From: Branchiostoma lanceolatum
Lineage: Eukaryota; Chordata; Leptocardii; Amphioxiformes; Branchiostomatidae
Length of the DNA stretch: 64,000 nucleotides
Assembly (NCBI RefSeq): GCF_035083965.1
Contig: NC_089740.1
Location: forward strand, 11,406,596-11,470,595
Reading direction: 5' to 3'
Position numbers and translations under genes: made by a program. Positions 1-25,029 of the stretch are shown here, piece by piece. Every line of letters begins with the position of its first letter. The first letter of the stretch is position 1. The notes beneath the pieces were generated by a model, which was given only the letters and a program-made list of their open reading frames with translations, did not search any database and was not told the DNA's origin.

Positions 1-203
1 TGGACATCATCCACTTTCCCAACGATAATCTGTATATATAATAACAATCTGGATACCAGACCACAAAATGCGACAAGGACAACCCTGCGAAATACAGACA
101 GCTATCAAAATTATATCGAATGGTTTACTCATAACACTACTACAGCACTATATGCCTAACAAGAAGCCGTTGTCTGAAACGATCTGTTTGTAAGAATAAA
201 TGG
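1..203. other. Non-coding start of window
   Basis: AT-rich sequence with no splice-framed open frame, RNA gene or repeat that I can recognise. Confidence 0.4.
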
Positions 204-291
204 TAGCCTGGAGCCCAGCCTTGCTACCTTTGGCCCGGGCCCGGGTAGCGACGTCGGGAGCGGACCAAAGCTAAGGCTGAACTCCAGGCTA
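204..291. repeat. Short foldback element (TAGCCTGGA-type TIR)
   Basis: The left end TAGCCTGGAGCCCAGCCTT is answered at the right by AAGGCTGAACTCCAGGCTA, an imperfect inverted repeat around a GC-rich centre (GGCCCGGGCCCGGG). This is the layout of a miniature inverted-repeat transposable element. The same terminal motif bounds another small foldback at 50291-50437. No target-site duplication was confirmed. Confidence 0.6.
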
Positions 292-1564
292 ATGATAAGG
301 TGCCAAACCTTAAAAGCACAAATTGCGGGGGATAAACAACAACAGTCAATTTGATAAAGATTCATAAACTGTATTCTCCTAGGATAGAAACAGGAAAGTT
401 TTTGAATGAAATTACATTCATTGTCTTCAGAAAGGCAACTGAAATAAAGTAGACACTGGTAGACAATAGAAAGTGTAGCGTTAAACTGTAGATTTTATCA
501 GATTCATATCAATACACCCCTCCTATCAGTTATTGCATTCTATTGTCTTCCTTTCTCCGCAATTTATCATCATTTCACATATTGCTATTCTCACTTTCCT
601 GAAATCAGCTTTCTCATTTATCCTCATCGACCAGTGCCAAGTTCCCTGACACGCTAAACCCCCCTCCCCTGTTCAAACTCATTCTTTCTTCAAGTTGACA
701 CATCGATCGAAATTTTTTCGTCTTCCAACTACCAACTTTTTGAAATATCAATCAAAGGAAAATGCAGAAATAGGTTTGGTATGTTTCCAAATATTATTTT
801 GCGAATTCAAAAATACATTGTACTGGCAACTTGGCATAGATGAAGGGCCTAAAAAGAGATGAACACATCGAGTTCACTCCAAATACATTTTTGTCTATTC
901 CATATCATCTTAAAAGTGACCAGTTCGTAGTGAATAGTTGGGCGATCTAGGAAATAATTTGTGGAAATGTGTTTACCAGTTTGTAGCCTTAGCAAACTTA
1001 ACTCTTATTCAGGGTCTTCTTTAGGGTCGTCTTTTAAAACTTTAATTAGAAAATAGCTTTTAAAGTTAATGAAAGTCGGAATAGAATTAGATCGGAATAC
1101 TACAAAATAATAGACATCTAAAGAAAGAACACAGGACAGCATAAAAAAGGGACATAACTAAACACCCTGAACTACAGTACAACCAATCAATAACTGTGAT
1201 GGGAAGTATTTCCTCCCATCTATCATCATGATATCTTCTGGCATGTCATCCTTTGAGATTAGAAGATCTACCGATACAGCAAACATCTACCTATCAGCCC
1301 ATCTTATGAAAGAGTTGTATCCCACCAAATGTAGCGTCTAACCTGCAATGGGTAAGTGGTTGGAACGGTATCCGTGGTATTGCGATTCATGGGTCATGGC
1401 AGTCACATCCAATTGATGTGCTGTGGCATGGCAATCGTTGTGGATGCTACTGGTTGTTTCGCGATAGAATATTCTGAAAGCAATATCCATCGATTGTTTT
1501 GTGTGAAATGTGCAGACCCGAGGGAAGAAATCACTTCAAGAGGTTTATAAGGGAACGGACGGAT
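292..1564. other. Intergenic, nothing recognised
   Basis: AT-rich DNA with short random frames only. No domain, splice-framed exon, tRNA or clear repeat was recognised. Confidence 0.4.
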
Positions 1565-2036
1565 GGAATCCAGATGGAACTATATTACACAACAGCTCAC
1601 CCAGGACAAAAGATACAGACCAAGGGAGTCCTGCTGCAGTACCAGGGTCAATCACCAGAGGGACCAACATCACATTAAAATCGTCAGGTTCACAACACCT
1701 ACCCACGTACCAAAATGCAATCGGAGTCCGCCAGATACGCACACGAAAACAAAAAAAACGACCCTGCAGGTCCATAGCAACCTGCTAGGAGGCCAGCATT
1801 TACATCACTTCGCCCTTAAGAAATCAGGACGACGTCCAGGATACTAAAGATACTAAAATTAATTTTGCTGCTGAAGTACCAAGGTTAATTACTAGAAGGC
1901 CCAATATCGACCTTCACTGTCGGGTTCACCCCACCTACCAAATACAATTGGAACCCATCCTTCGGTTCTTCAGATATATCTCCATACTTCATCCAGAGCG
2001 AAAAATAACTATAACTCCATTTTCCATGGAGGCAAC
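1565..2036. repeat. Two adjacent copies of dispersed repeat R1
   Basis: Two diverged copies (about 1629-1790 and 1865-2036) share the core 'gctgcagtaccaaggt', a cgaccttnn..ttcacacacctacccac block and 'ccattttccatggagg'. Related copies lie at 13518-13630, 14528-14775 and, in the other orientation, 28962-29160 and 58822-59010. The better copies are joined to an (AC)n tract. I see no coding capacity, so it looks like a non-autonomous dispersed element. Confidence 0.6.
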
Positions 2037-2860
2037 GAGTTGATTTCTGAAGATACATTGCACGGTCGGTTCCTTAGCTAGAAGCTTCATGAAGAGTATC
2101 ATAGATTATGCTTAACGAATGAACTGCAAGTTCTTTTGTGATGTGCCCTTTTGATGTCGCCATACGTATGTTTGAAATAGATTTATACCAACGCCAAACC
2201 ATTCACTCTTCAACTTAGAATGGGGCAAAAATTGCCGCAGAATGTAAAATTGAAAAACATGTCTTGCGCTTTCTCCCTCGGCTACTTGAGGACGAAAAGC
2301 TCAAGCTTGATGTTCTGTTGGAAGTACAGATTAGCTTTGTCTTTCAGACAGTCTAGTACAACTAAGCCTCTTAAATCCCTGGTTTAAGTTTAAGAGCTCC
2401 CAGACGTTCACTTATAACAGTCTATGATATCCACATCTACATTTCGGTACCCCCAAATAGCCAAAGTAGGGGGGGGGGGGAGTTGAGGTCCCGGGCTAAG
2501 GCGGGCAGGCCTATGATATGAAATGAATAGAAACATGACATTTTGTGGAGGGCGTTATTTTTCTCCATGAGCTCTGATATTAGAATGAAAGGGCGGCGTT
2601 TTGAAATTATAGGGGACGTGATATGTTTGCCTATGAAGTTTGATACAAGGCAGTGTATTCAAACCAGGAACATTGAAATCGGAAGCTGGTTGGCATTTTG
2701 GAATCGTCAATGATAAAAGGACTGGTTTTTTATTTCAGGAAGTTTGAATGTTAGCGGAAAGTGTTTATATACTAATCACGCTGAAACGATTTGCAATCAA
2801 GTAAAATTGCAGTATTTTTATAAGGGACGGAAGGTGGTGTTTCCTACAGACGTCATGTCA
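2037..2860. other. Intergenic with a G homopolymer
   Basis: Only a poly-G run of about twelve bases near 2469-2480 stands out. No gene is supported. Confidence 0.4.
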
Positions 2861-2924
2861 ACTTTAATTGCGTGCCTTACGTATACAGGAAGTGTCCATC
2901 ATTACGCCCACCGTCCCCGCATAC

Positions 2925-3410
2925 TTCAGATGATTTTCCCATGTGTTAGAAGTGAAAAACACTAGCGGGTAATCTAACAAAATCAACTTGACATCGCTAC
3001 ATGTAACATGACAAGCAAAAACAGTAGGTTACTTAATTAAATGGCGTGTCCACAAGAACGCAAAGTCAAAATGGTGAATATTTCAGATGACTTCTACATA
3101 ATATCATGTTGGAAGTGGAAGTGAAAGACACAAGCGAATTATTTAACAAAATCAAGTTGACGTCACAACATGACAAGCCAACGCAGCGGGACACTTTAAT
3201 TGTGTCCACAAGGAAGACTATGTCAAAACAATAAAGAAGATATTTCAGGTGATTTCCCCATGTGTTCAAAGTCAAAACCCAACCGGGTAATCTGACAAAA
3301 TTAAACTGACGTCGCTAATGAAGTGGAACATATGAAATGACACCCCATGCACACATGTGTCCACAATAACGGCGACGTCAGGCCAATAAAATATTTCAGA
3401 CTATACTATT
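2925..3410. repeat. Diverged tandem array, period about 160 bp, three copies
   Basis: Three consecutive units begin near 2929, 3087 and 3248. Each carries, in order, a 'cagatgatttcccatgtgtt'-like start, an 'aatctaacaaaatcaacttg' block followed by 'acgtc', and a 'gtgtccacaa' block. Spacing is 158 and 161 bp. The copies are clearly degenerate, so this is an old array. No protein frame is conserved between units. Confidence 0.65.
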
Positions 3411-3825
3411 AGGCCCCATTGACTTGATAATGTGGATGAACTCCGCACGCGCATCAATTTTCGTTCGCAACACCCCACCCCCTTCCCCAAAAAGGAAAAC
3501 GTTTTGATGGTGGTGAAATTTGGCAATTAAGTTGCACATTGTCCTGATAGACATATGATTAGAATCTAGGGATTTTTGATGATTGTAAAGGTCACACGCA
3601 TATCATAAACAAATGTCAACTCTATTTTGATGACGCAGAGGCAAAAGTCATGACATTCAAGACATTTTGAAATTGATATTGAATGTAAGAGGTCTATGTG
3701 GATCAAAGAAGCTATTATCAAAATATATAAGACTATATGCGACTGTCGCTGTAGCCATTTTGAGTATCAAGACTTTCTCGATGATGATGATGACTTCCTT
3801 CAGACGCACGCACGTCATTACATGC

Positions 3826-4125
3826 AATCTGGCCAGTGGTTAGCGATCCTGCCCCTGGAACTAGAAGCCCCGGGTTCGATCCCGGCTGTGTCGCTCACCC
3901 GACATGCACGCTACCGGAAAGGGTCGCAGTCCTTAGGACTGGACGTTAAGCCGTGGTCCACTGTTCACTGTGCTTGTTGAAATTTAAAGAGCTAGGGGAA
4001 TTTCCCCGGTACAATGAACCTGTAAATACTGTTTATAGCGTCTGTCTTCCTGTCACGACCAGTGGAAGATTAGCTCATCTGGTCATTGAGTTCATTCGAG
4101 CTAAACTGGTTCGAGATCACTTTCC
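3826..4125 (+). repeat. tRNA-derived SINE
   Basis: A pol III A box (TGGCCAGTGGTTAG, from 3830) and a B box (GGTTCGATCCC, 3873-3883) have tRNA-like spacing, but no CCA-compatible acceptor stem closes the structure, so this is SINE rather than a tRNA gene. The body includes 'cagtccttaggactggacgt'. A second tRNA-like A/B pair follows (TAGCTCATCTGGT near 4070, GGTTCGAGATC near 4109), suggesting a dimeric or nested insertion. Confidence 0.6.
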
Positions 4126-6100
4126 TTTTTTTATAACATTAATCACTGCTGCACTCCCATGAACTGACCAATGAAATGAAGACCACTCATTAAGCATAAA
4201 CATCATTATCAAAATGATTGATAAATGTCCAGGGATGCAATTTCCGCTACTCTAACATCCATAAATGGGTCATCTGCTTGTACTGGTGGACAGATCGATT
4301 GAATCATAAAAACGATATCTGCTTCAAAAAGCTCTTCGTGGAAATCACAAGGCATTTGCCTATGACTAATCTTATCCCATTTATGAACGGATCCACTTAC
4401 GGTGTGGATGAGGAAGCAATGTGGGCGGTGAATGCAACACAATAGCAATCAAGCATAGCTAGAACTTCTAACAAGTGACATAAAGGCGATGGTTGCTGGG
4501 CAATGGAAAACTGATATTCCATCCTTCTTTCATTCAAACCGAATGTAATTACGCTACATTGTGTTCATACAAAGGAAGTAACAAAGTAACCTTTGCCCGG
4601 TCAGAAACCGTTTAAGTATATCGCTCAAGGAAAAAAATGATGTTTTCAGGACGTAGCGAATGAATGTCTCAGCATGGATTACTCGTTTTTCATGACAATC
4701 TGGTCCTCTACCCAGGTATTGGAGAATCACCAATCTAAACCATACCTACGTAACGTGGTTTTGGATCAGCGCATTTCTAGGGCACTCATGAAATGTGTCA
4801 AAAATGATGTAGTAGGTAGATTGGGAGACAGAGAATGAGGGAGTGAATGAGTTCATGAGTGAACGAAATGCAGAGAGCCACCAACTTTAAATCGCCTTTA
4901 ATTCCAAGCAAGAGATTTGTTTCATTGGCTGCTCTGTTGGTCAGCTTATTTATTGTGAAATTAGATTTTGATCATATTAACACCGAGCAATATACATGGT
5001 TAGTCATGCGGAACGAACAATCCACCTATTTCCACAACTAAACAAAGATCCCCATTTTTCCAATAGACACAGATGAGCGCTACAGTAAATGCTTATAGAG
5101 AATGGAATACAGAGAAAAGAATCTCAGATATAAATGTAAAGCCATGGTTAATCATAATCATATATTCACAAAATTAAAATCAAAACAAGTCATCGTCAGC
5201 AACATATTGAGGATTGGATCTAAATGAATGGACACAAGCAAACCTTTAAAGCCCTGGTGTTGGATATTTTACGTTACGTCATGTGAATTAGGTTATATCA
5301 TTGTTTCACTTACATTTTGTAATATGATTCCAATCAATCAATTTCAATCAATTAGTACTTTTTTGCATTTCTTGTAGCTTTGATTTACTTTAATGTTAAT
5401 GACTTTGTCTGGGCACATTGTCATTGAAAAGCACTAGTTGGCAAAATGTTCCCGGGTGAAATGAATAAACAATAAGTAAAATGTTCTGATAAAAATTGCA
5501 TTGAGATCTAACCTTCAAAGACGAATTTGAGTTTTTTGCTTTACTTGCAAGTAATTTTTGTAGCCGTAATAAGTATACTGTTGTGTACAAGCTGTGTTTT
5601 CATAGATGGAATCCAGAAAAAGTAGATTAGATTTAATCTAATCTAATGAATATCCAAGTAATCATCAACGTCAAACATCGGCCCCCCTCATGATCCTAGA
5701 ATCTTCCTTTACCAGTTTATTAGTGAACAAGCCTATTCTTGAGTGACAGTCATATTAAGTAAAACACGTAAATATGCATAACATGTTCCTCTGCAAAAGC
5801 TTCACATACCGTTTTCGAAAGATAATTGAAAACTGCAATCATACTATGGATCCAACTTGCTTATGAGAGTGGCCGTTTTATAGATGTAGATATTGAAGTA
5901 TGCGTTATCGAAATTAATTTCATTCGTCACGAGCCATCCACGCCAACAATGCAGATCTTTCATGACAGGGAGTCGTCTGGCATTTTCTAAAATGTCTAAA
6001 ATGGGATGATCTAGATGCTTGCATGTTACGTGTGCGCAATGCCTTTTGTGAACGTTCTCAAAGCATCTTCCAATTCACAGGCGCAACAGGGTACGGAGTA
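4126..6100. other. Intergenic upstream of CART-like A
   Basis: No supported gene. A short palindromic AGATTAGATTTAATCT tract lies near 5625-5645. The final few hundred bases may include distal promoter of the downstream peptide gene. Confidence 0.35.
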
Positions 6101-6104
6101 AAGG

Positions 6105-6215
6105 TGACGTACTGTGGGGCACCCACGCTCCACCCCCGTGACATAAGCTGCCATCCAATGGGATGGCTACGAGAAGACCCCGCCCACGACTCAAGACACC
6201 CTGGTCTTTAAAAAA
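6105..6215 (+). promoter_or_regulatory. Candidate promoter of CART-like A
   Basis: A CRE-like TGACGTAC lies at 6105-6112 and a TATA-like TTTAAAAAA at 6207-6215, placing a likely transcription start about 30 bp later and leaving a 5' UTR of about 90 nt before the ATG at 6327. Vertebrate CART promoters are known to respond to cAMP/CREB, which makes the CRE match notable. It is one short motif and remains an inference. Confidence 0.35.
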
Positions 6216-6326
6216 CGATCTGGTGAACCGATTACAAACCACATTGCCGACAGGGTCTACAAAGCCATCAACAGGCGATAGCTTCATCGTTGACGAGCCC
6301 GTGAGTAGATTTTTTAAGGTACCGAG

Positions 6327-19562
<13,236 letters not shown>

Positions 19563-19576
19563 AGGTACATTTGATA

Positions 19577-19620
19577 TAGTCTCTACCAGACTGACTACGC
19601 CGGCTATAGGGAGAACAATT
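19577..19620. repeat. Dispersed repeat fragment R2, copy 2
   Basis: It matches 10561-10606. It starts 15 bp after the CART-like A stop codon, so it would be inside the 3' UTR if that gene uses the polyadenylation signal at 19925. Confidence 0.5.
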
Positions 19621-19924
19621 GCCAGGAGAGTTTGGCCACCATAGGTTTTCATTTGCAGGCAATGTTAACCTTCCCGTGGACAGATTCTCCTGGCAAATCA
19701 TTGCACGTTTTTGCCAAATTCTACGATCCGTACCCCCGTAGGAAGGCCTGGTGGAGGCCAAACATTTGATCAACCACGGCTCCCAAGTCTGAAAGATTTA
19801 GAAATCAAACAAAGTCCACTTAGGGGTGCTGTGAATGTTTAATGTACTTGTCCAACTGATGGCACTAAATATTATCAATGCTGCATGAGTAGCCCATTTA
19901 ATTGTGTTGTTGCAATTCCAATGA

Positions 19925-19930
19925 AATAAA
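19925..19930 (+). terminator. Candidate polyadenylation signal of CART-like A
   Basis: AATAAA lies about 360 nt past the stop codon, with T-rich and GT-containing sequence downstream. The match is short and not proven. Confidence 0.35.
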
Positions 19931-19939
19931 AATGTCTGT

Positions 19940-22900
19940 AACTATGAACATTACACAGAGTAACCTTTGTTAACATTAATCCGCCGGGTTACATAAATTC
20001 GCCACTTTGAAAAACCTTGAGTGTTTGAGAGATCTCTAGTGCAGCCCCCCCCCCAAGGTATGCACAGTTTAGATACAGGGGTGCATTGTACCGGAGGACG
20101 TTGGGTTGGAGATCATCTGGAATTGGAAGATCTCTTTTCAGGGTGGTGGAATTATGTACCCTGATGGAATTATGTCGGTAGATGTTAGATTCTTCAAAAT
20201 AATGTTCCAGAAATGTTCTTGTTGTTTTTGCAGCAACTGCCATATCGCAGAGCGTCATTGCGAAGGAGTAAACATAGCTGCGAGTCTCCAGCGGTGATGC
20301 GATGGAACCTTCCCTAGAGAATGTATATGTATTCCGCTAGATGACTGTACCTCAGTTCTTCGCCTGAATTCACATTCCGTCGTCCGCATGTTATATCACA
20401 CGCCGTTGCAAGTAATTTGGTTGCAGAATTAAAAGTTTGAAGTCAATGTTTGAAGCCTGATTTCTTATGCTTGGTAACTTAGAATAGTAGAATAGACCCA
20501 GAGAAATCCACAGTGTACTGACTTGTACTTGTAATGTTAAGAAATTTAGACAAAATGGTGATATTCATAAGATACGTCAAATGTTTTCAGCAAGTCAGCA
20601 TATATATAATTGTCACACCTTTGGCACGTAAGTACCCCATAAGAAATGTGAAGCAATGAGAAAGACAAAAAAACATCGAAGAAACAAGTTGTCACCAAAC
20701 AGATTATTATTCATCACAAATAAAGTCCTTTGTCCCAAACTTCACAATGGATCGTAAAGTGAATTCATCACTTCACCTGATCATTTATATCTGTCAGATC
20801 TGGCTTTGTTTGATCTGGGTATAATGAAAGAACGCGTGGGATACTCGTGACCCTGGGGCAAGATCAACGTCCGGGCTTACCACAAAGCCATTCGTCTGAC
20901 AGTGCAGCAAAATAACTGTGTTTGGAAAAACACCATGATGACTTGAAGTCCATACAGTAGAACGTTTATTGCTCACGATACCCATTGTAGTATTGAATAC
21001 AGCAAAAAGCGATGAAGTGTCAACAGTTTGAGAGGCTGAGAAATTCAAGACAGTACTTAGATGTGGAACTTCACCATTATTTCTACAAGAGGAGCATTGT
21101 TAATTTACATTCAATTTGGTCCTTCTCGCTACATCATAATAGGAACTGCCAACTGATATTTTCACGAAAAACAGCACAGACGAGGAACAAAATTTTAAAC
21201 GTAGCGCATTTTTAGCAATCTTGCAATTTTTTTGGGGGGGGGGGGGAGTAATGGTTAAAGTTACTAATATTGGGAAAAAAACTGCATGGCAACGAGGTCG
21301 GAGAAAGGACAAGGAACTTTCCGTAGTGAAATACCTGAGCATATGGAACTCAATTACTAGACTCAAGCACCGAATAATACCGAATTAACTTCGGTAGTTC
21401 CACTCCCATATTCAAAGATATGAATCAAGAACATCAACTCCAATGTGCTATAAAGGGAGCCATGTCACATGAGACATTAGGAAGAAGTCAATGCATTCTA
21501 AGACGGTCTTCATTTTACCAAGTGACAATTTTTGTCCTTGACCAGTACCCATAGCAGACTTTCAAATGTCACTGGGATCTTATCCCTAGCCCTTCGAACC
21601 TTATGTAAACGTAAACATGAACAAAATTACACATTTCTTTGGCATAGCGGAATATAGTTTACAGAATGAATTACCATTGGTGAAGATTTAGGAATAAATC
21701 AACTCGACATGCATTTTATACTCCTAATTTCAATAATTCTAGTCAGGTTCCAAGAACCTTTGTGGCTGTAGTCTCAACAGTAAGTGATTTTGCACTTGGT
21801 AGTCTCAACAGTAAGTGATTTTGCACTTGAACGATACCGGTCATAATTGCACTCTACTCGCTGACGTATATATCATATTTCACCCTCGCTGAATTTTCAT
21901 ATCTATCTGCCAAAAGTGAATCGATGATTTTAATATAGTTTCAGCGAGCTCAAACAGTTCTTCAATTATCAACGACGGCGGAGCCTTTCTTGTCTGTTGA
22001 AAAATGATCTCAATGACTGCAATGAAATGATTTTTACACCGCCTGTCCTATCATCTTAGGACTGATTCCCCAGATTTAAAGACCGTGAAATTTTGCGTGG
22101 GCTGGAGAAGACAGCTGTGATGCAGGGAAAACTTGACCTTAGGCGATTGCAATTTCCTGAACGTCATAACATGTTGGTGATCAATAACCCTCTAGCCTAA
22201 CCAATCGTAGAATCTAGAATTATAAAGTACTTGTGCGAGCAGAATTTAGAAGATCTGGGACAAGTATTTCTTTACAGAGGGAATGAAATTGCTCGAGTGG
22301 ATAATATGCTTCGCAAACTATGATTCAGTGCAAGTTTGTGGTCCAACTGTGCACTCCTATAACCGAAACATTCCTCTGGTAAGCTAGAATCTAGACTAAA
22401 CTCCGTTTTTTGCAAGACTGTTACTGCAGTGTACATGTAACCACAGCGAAGCCACAACAATGTCCACACTTTTTGTCAAGTTCATTATCTTGTAATCTCG
22501 TTCATGAAATGGTAGGGATGCGTTTGATAATTCTCGAAAGCATTTGAAGTATGTAATAACTATTACAAGTTTATAACAATGATTCAGTATGATTTATGAC
22601 TCTTACTGCACCCAACGTCGGATTATCGATTTATCATTTCCACGAATGCTGGGTCCTTAAAATGATTTAAAATGAACGCATAGTTAAAGTCGATAGGCCG
22701 TCCTGTGATTACTTTATAACAGCTATCGGTAACTCATGACACGCGCTTACATGTGGGCGATAATATTGATAAATCAATCTAATGACACGTTTGGAGTGAT
22801 AAAAGACCCTTGATTTATAACCCATACAGAACCCAATAGGGAGAACCAATGTTTTGCCCCCCTCTGATTCAAACAGTAATAACTATAGAACCAATGAATT

Positions 22901-24790
22901 GTATAACGTTACACTTTCCCATTTGTATATCACGCGAATAATATGATCACTTTAAGAAAATAAATGATCTTTAAGTGCAGAACATTGTATCGATAAACTA
23001 ACTTACTGTAATGATATTATCACATTTGTATCTATTCTCCCAACTTCTTAGTATACGTTGCAGCAAGTACCCATATAAGTTTATTAGAAGCGTTGAAGCA
23101 TGTACTGTTTTTATACTTTTTTTGTATTTCTCAATTTGTATCTCCCTCAATTACTCAATTTTCCATGGTCTGTAAGTCCAAAGGAAGGGAAAATGTGCGT
23201 GTTGGATGGTATGTGGCGATTACGTAAGAACCACAGACATGTTCGTCAACAATATTCATGGATAGACGCCACATGCCGAGCCCCATTGATTGGGCGCCGT
23301 CGTCGTTTGACGCCCTAATTGTCACAGACCTCCTGGAGGTATGGCGGTAATTACGAAAGGTCGATGGCCCCTCACCCATGGGAATAGAGTCCAATTAAGC
23401 CCTCCTGCCTCCACGGATACCAGCACGCCTTGATGATGTCAATATGCCTGAGCTTCAGCCGCTGGCAGAGTGAGTCACTTCATCATTTCCTGTCTACAGT
23501 CGTAAAGGGGCAATAAAGGGGTGAAGATCACCGTTAAACAATGTCATTAATATCCTATTGAATAAAGCAAAAGCCGGATTGGTCATGGAGAGTACGCAAT
23601 GTGTACATGAGTGAATATGGGCTGACTCATTGAATGTTATATCTCTCTTTCTCCCTCCCTCAGTCTCTCTCTCTCAAAATACACATTATCGCAACGCAGT
23701 TTAATGTATGTGAAGCCTGTAGGTCAGAAAAAGCATCCTAGAATGCTCTGGACATCGAACTGATTCCCTGAATGAAGGTGTACATGTGTGTGTGTGAAAG
23801 ATAGCTAGCTTGATGAGAGAGACTGAGAGAGAGAAATATCTTTGTCATATTGATCCGCTCACTAGATAAGGTCTATTAACAGCCTATATATCAAGTTAGC
23901 ATTTACATGCCTGTATTGCCATTTAGCATCGTCTTATTCAGACCAAACCTACTCTTTCTGAATGATGGATGTGGGTCATGTCCTGAGAGTGCAGCGCTGT
24001 AAAATTGCTTCATATGGACGTCAAATCACTAGGGCATGAAAACACTCTTAGATCGAATTCGGTGAATTTTACAGCAATCAACTTGAGAAATCATCCGCTG
24101 TGTAGAACAGACTCAAGGTCACAGCTCAGTATCTACCATGACAAGAAGCATACAGTGATATGATTGATTCTAACGGTAAAATGATCTAATTTCTAACGAT
24201 ATAACAGGTCGGTCTTGTTTATAAGGTCCGTGTACAATGAGTCATACGATGAGAGCATTTCATCACACCCGTATCTCCGTTTCTTAATGACGCAGAGTCC
24301 ATTCCGAATCACGGTGGTTGGTGAGTGAAAGTGAGTGATGCTTGTTATAATTCTGAATTGTCCAACTACAGTCAAAGGTTACACACAAAAATTACTGACA
24401 GAAATCAATGTGCAATGCGCTACATAGCAGATGGCTATTATTGGCAGCCGGAAGTGCTTTGTTACATGCCAAATTGCCAAGTTTAATCCTTGACAATTGG
24501 ATAATTTCCATCCATAGCCAATACAGCACGAGAAACTGAGATATTGAACTGTAATGGACGACATTCGTTTTAACTGATATGGTTGCCACCGCAGTTTTTC
24601 ATATTGGTAAGTTTCATAAAATGAACACTGAATCTCTTATAATGCAAGCCCGGAATCATTGGAAAGATAGTTAAACGCAAACGTGATCTAAAACTTTGTA
24701 GAATCTTCAAGTACCTCAGCTTTCCCTTGGTTTTCACAATGATTTATGACAGTCTACGTTTCTATCCATTGTAGTGTCCAACAGAAAATT
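19940..24790. other. Intergenic between the two CART-like genes (part 1)
   Basis: No supported gene. There is an exact 31-bp tandem duplication at 21768-21829 and a G run near 21234-21246. Confidence 0.4.
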
Positions 24791-24799
24791 AAAACACAC

Positions 24800-25024
24800 C
24801 CTGCAATACTTCAATGTAGTCCTTCCCAGCGGGAAATATGTAGTTCCAGATAGGATTGATAGCTTGCAGGTGCGGGGTTACTTCAATAAGTAGTCCCGTG
24901 GCATAGTCTGGAAAGTGATTCCTATCCCGCGCTGCTGTAGTTTGCACGATAAAAATTTGATGTTTCATATAGAATCCGAGAAGGTTCTTGATGATAAACA
25001 CCAAGATACCAACGTACGGAAAAG
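24800..25024 (-). CDS. Candidate internal exon, unassigned membrane-type protein
   Basis: The stretch is bounded on the minus strand by a strong acceptor (tttcttttggcag|CT) and a donor (CAGG|GTGTGT). It is 225 nt long with phase 1 at both ends and open throughout. It would encode about 75 residues: a hydrophobic segment FPYVGILVFIIKNLLGFYM, then a polar part with LIEVTPHLQAINPIWNYIF. I do not recognise the family and found no partner exons with certainty. It may be an exon of an otherwise unseen gene, a relic, or chance. Confidence 0.28.
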
Positions 25025-25029
25025 CTGCC

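Noticed and set aside
3738..3800. CDCRCS motif followed by an Asp run, at first glance another CART-like core
   Set aside because: Cysteine spacing and flanks do not fit CART, and there is no acceptor or dibasic context.
3826..3900. tRNA gene candidate from A and B boxes
   Set aside because: The acceptor stem does not close and the body continues as a repeat, so it is a SINE.
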